Assembly (NCBI RefSeq): GCF_003020125.1 | Contig: NZ_PYFW01000001.1 | Span: 1,550,001 to 1,614,000 of the forward strand | Direction: 5' to 3' | DNA: 64,000 nucleotides | Origin: Bradyrhizobium sp. MOS003 | GTDB taxonomy: Bacteria > Pseudomonadota > Alphaproteobacteria > Rhizobiales > Xanthobacteraceae | Shown here: positions 62,866 to 64,000 of the stretch, in pieces | Numbering within the stretch: the stretch's first letter is position 1 | Layout: each line of letters starts with the position of its first letter | Made by a program: the position numbers and the translations under genes | The notes under the pieces: model-generated | What the model saw: the letters and a program-made list of their open reading frames with translations, nothing else | Told to the model about the DNA's origin: nothing | Databases searched by the model: none

Positions 62866-63373
62866 TCACTTTGGCCTGGATTCATCAAACGGCGCAACCA
62901 GTGTGTTCTGAAACGCCGTGAGTCGCCACGCACCGTCGTTTTCCTTCACTAGCACTTGCAGACTCAGTTCTTGGTGGGCCAACAGCGTTTGCCCGTTTGC
63001 ATTTACAAGGCCGCCGAGCTCGTTGGTAACATGGACAAGTGCAACGTCGGGCCGAACGAAGCGTATTGTCATTTTCAAAGTCTTGAGGGAAGCGTTCCTA
63101 GCTCTCGTTGCGAGGATAGCCGCGAGCTTGGCCTCGACTTCGGTAGCGCCGTTTGCTGCCTCTCCGCGGACGCTCACAAAATCGCCGTCTGGCGCATACA
63201 TTCGAGTAGCTGCCTTCGCATCGTGGTTATTAAAACCATTGGTCATTTCGGCCATGAGGTTCTTTTATGGCCTCTTCATCTTCAGAGGTCCCAATGTTTT
63301 GCGCGATGCTGATCGCCGTAAGAGGGCCAAACAGGAGTGCGGCAAGAATCCACAGGAGCGAAATGCGACGCAT
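62866..63373 (-). pseudogene. exported SnoaL/NTF2-like (DUF4440/SgcJ) protein with a one-base insertion
   Basis: The ATG at 63371-63373 opens a signal peptide (MRRISLLWILAALLFGPLTA) and mature start (IGTSEDEEAIK). Near 63255 one extra base in AAAAGAACC shifts the frame. The NTF2-like domain continues in the next frame (MAEMTNGFNNHDAKAATRMY, APDGDFVSVRGEAANG, VRPDVALVHVTNELGG) to the stop. The span is one base over a multiple of three. Without the shift the product would be a 168-aa periplasmic protein. Confidence 0.8.
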
Positions 63374-63589
63374 TGGCGACCTCCAAAGGAAAGCGATTTT
63401 CTGAAAGCTCTACAGCATATCAGGAAGAGCGTCCGATCCCAATCAAGCATCGTCTATTTATTACATAATGAGAGGCGAGAATCCTAAAAAGACGCAATGT
63501 CCGAGATGGGTCAAATGCGCCTCTCAGCACGAAGCGAAGAGGGGAGGCAGCCATGGGCCAGATGTGGAAGCTGGCCGCTTGAGCTGTTG

Positions 63590-64000
63590 TCACTGCAATG
63601 CCGTCACTAACGTCTGACAAGTCATGTAGACAAGGATCAGAGAACCTATGGTCCAGAAAGTCGCCCGCGTGTCGTGGGTGCGCTCCGTGAAATAGGCCGC
63701 AAAGTGGAGAAGGCGCGATACTACGTACCCGTACAGAAGCAAGCGGGCAATCAGTAGAGAAGGCTCAGTTAGAACGAACAGTAGGCCTGCCACGAGAAAG
63801 AAGGGCAGGTTTTCGAGATCATTCAGTTGGATACGTCGGATGCGCTCGACGTGCTCATTGGGCTCAAGTTGTTTGGGATCGGGCGCGGGATTGAGAAGCG
63901 TCTTCCTGAGGTCTTCGGGCGAACGGAACCCGCCCTTCGCTTGCATCATGCGAAACACAGTCAGCCACGACATACTGAGTGCTTTGAGTATCATGATCGT
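63590..64000 (-). CDS. MAPEG-family membrane protein (5' end outside window)
   Basis: At least 137 residues, with four hydrophobic helices: MILKALSMSWLTVFRMMQAK, LNDLENLPFFLVAGLLFVLT (with the typical N-D-x-E-N-x-x-F motif), ARLLLYGYVVSRLLHFAAYF and WTIGSLILVYMTCQTLV. This is the MAPEG/eicosanoid-glutathione superfamily. The frame is still open at 64000 and, by comparison with the fragment at 62497, about 20 N-terminal residues lie outside. Its function in bacteria is often glutathione-linked detoxification, unproven here. Confidence 0.85.
   Translation of the reverse strand, partial: TIMILKALSMSWLTVFRMMQAKGGFRSPEDLRKTLLNPAPDPKQLEPNEHVERIRRIQLNDLENLPFFLVAGLLFVLTEPSLLIARLLLYGYVVSRLLHFAAYFTERTHDTRATFWTIGSLILVYMTCQTLVTALQ

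Noticed and set aside
1..64000. CRISPR array, rRNA or phage structural genes
   Set aside because: No regularly spaced direct repeats, no cas genes, no rRNA-like sequence and no capsid, tail or terminase motifs were seen.

Overview
The window is high-GC alphaproteobacterial DNA. Gene content and protein style suggest a Bradyrhizobium-like member of the Nitrobacteraceae: a TAT-type nosRZDF cluster, FNR/FixK-type boxes, an ECF41 sigma factor with a fused SnoaL-like domain, many class III cyclases, DUF6894, and abundant IS110/IS1182/IS3 debris. The genus call is inference from protein style, not from a marker gene.

Layout. (1) 1-6.4 kb, minus strand: the nitrous oxide reductase operon nosR-nosZ-nosD-nosF, with nosF running off the left edge. 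(2) 6.4-14.9 kb: a likely low-oxygen and metal/redox set containing a ferritin-like protein, small exported proteins, a P450, two b-type cytochromes, an APC permease, a VIT-type metal transporter and PepSY proteins. Four perfect TTG[AC]-N6-[TG]CAA boxes lie beside these genes. (3) 14.9-20.1 kb: a junction where a response regulator is cut after about 26 codons, then a DNA-repair-like block (FAN1-like nuclease fused to a truncated DnaQ-type exonuclease, SRAP protein, zinc-ribbon protein) and an ECF41 sigma factor divergent from its probable target, an AhpD-like gene. (4) 20.3-24.5 kb: a substrate-binding protein, small zinc-ribbon and CsbD proteins, strong hairpins and a TAXI receptor pseudogene. 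(5) 24.9-32.1 kb, minus strand: a co-directional carbohydrate/periplasmic group with a GH13 enzyme, a GMC-oxidoreductase/DUF1080 fusion, a second DUF1080-like protein, an HbpS/GlcG-like protein, DUF1259 and PepSY. (6) 32.4-34.9 kb: Cj0069-like, FetA-like and FetB-like genes. (7) 35-64 kb: a mosaic accessory region of two large cyclase-TPR proteins, an MBL-fold protein, a methyltransferase, a hybrid histidine kinase and many truncated genes, among integrase, IS110, ISL3, IS1182 and IS3 remnants and a 3' tRNA-Pro fragment.

How it fits together. The left third looks like a functional denitrification and oxygen-limitation locus under FixK/FNR-type control. The right half is a graveyard of insertions and deletions. 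At least eight genes are broken by single-base shifts, several of them at G runs, so either recent decay or assembly error is at work; raw reads would decide. The most promising lead for new biology is the 24.9-31.8 kb group, where a GMC oxidase and a 3-keto-glycoside-hydrolase-like domain are fused in one polypeptide and translationally coupled to a GH13 enzyme.
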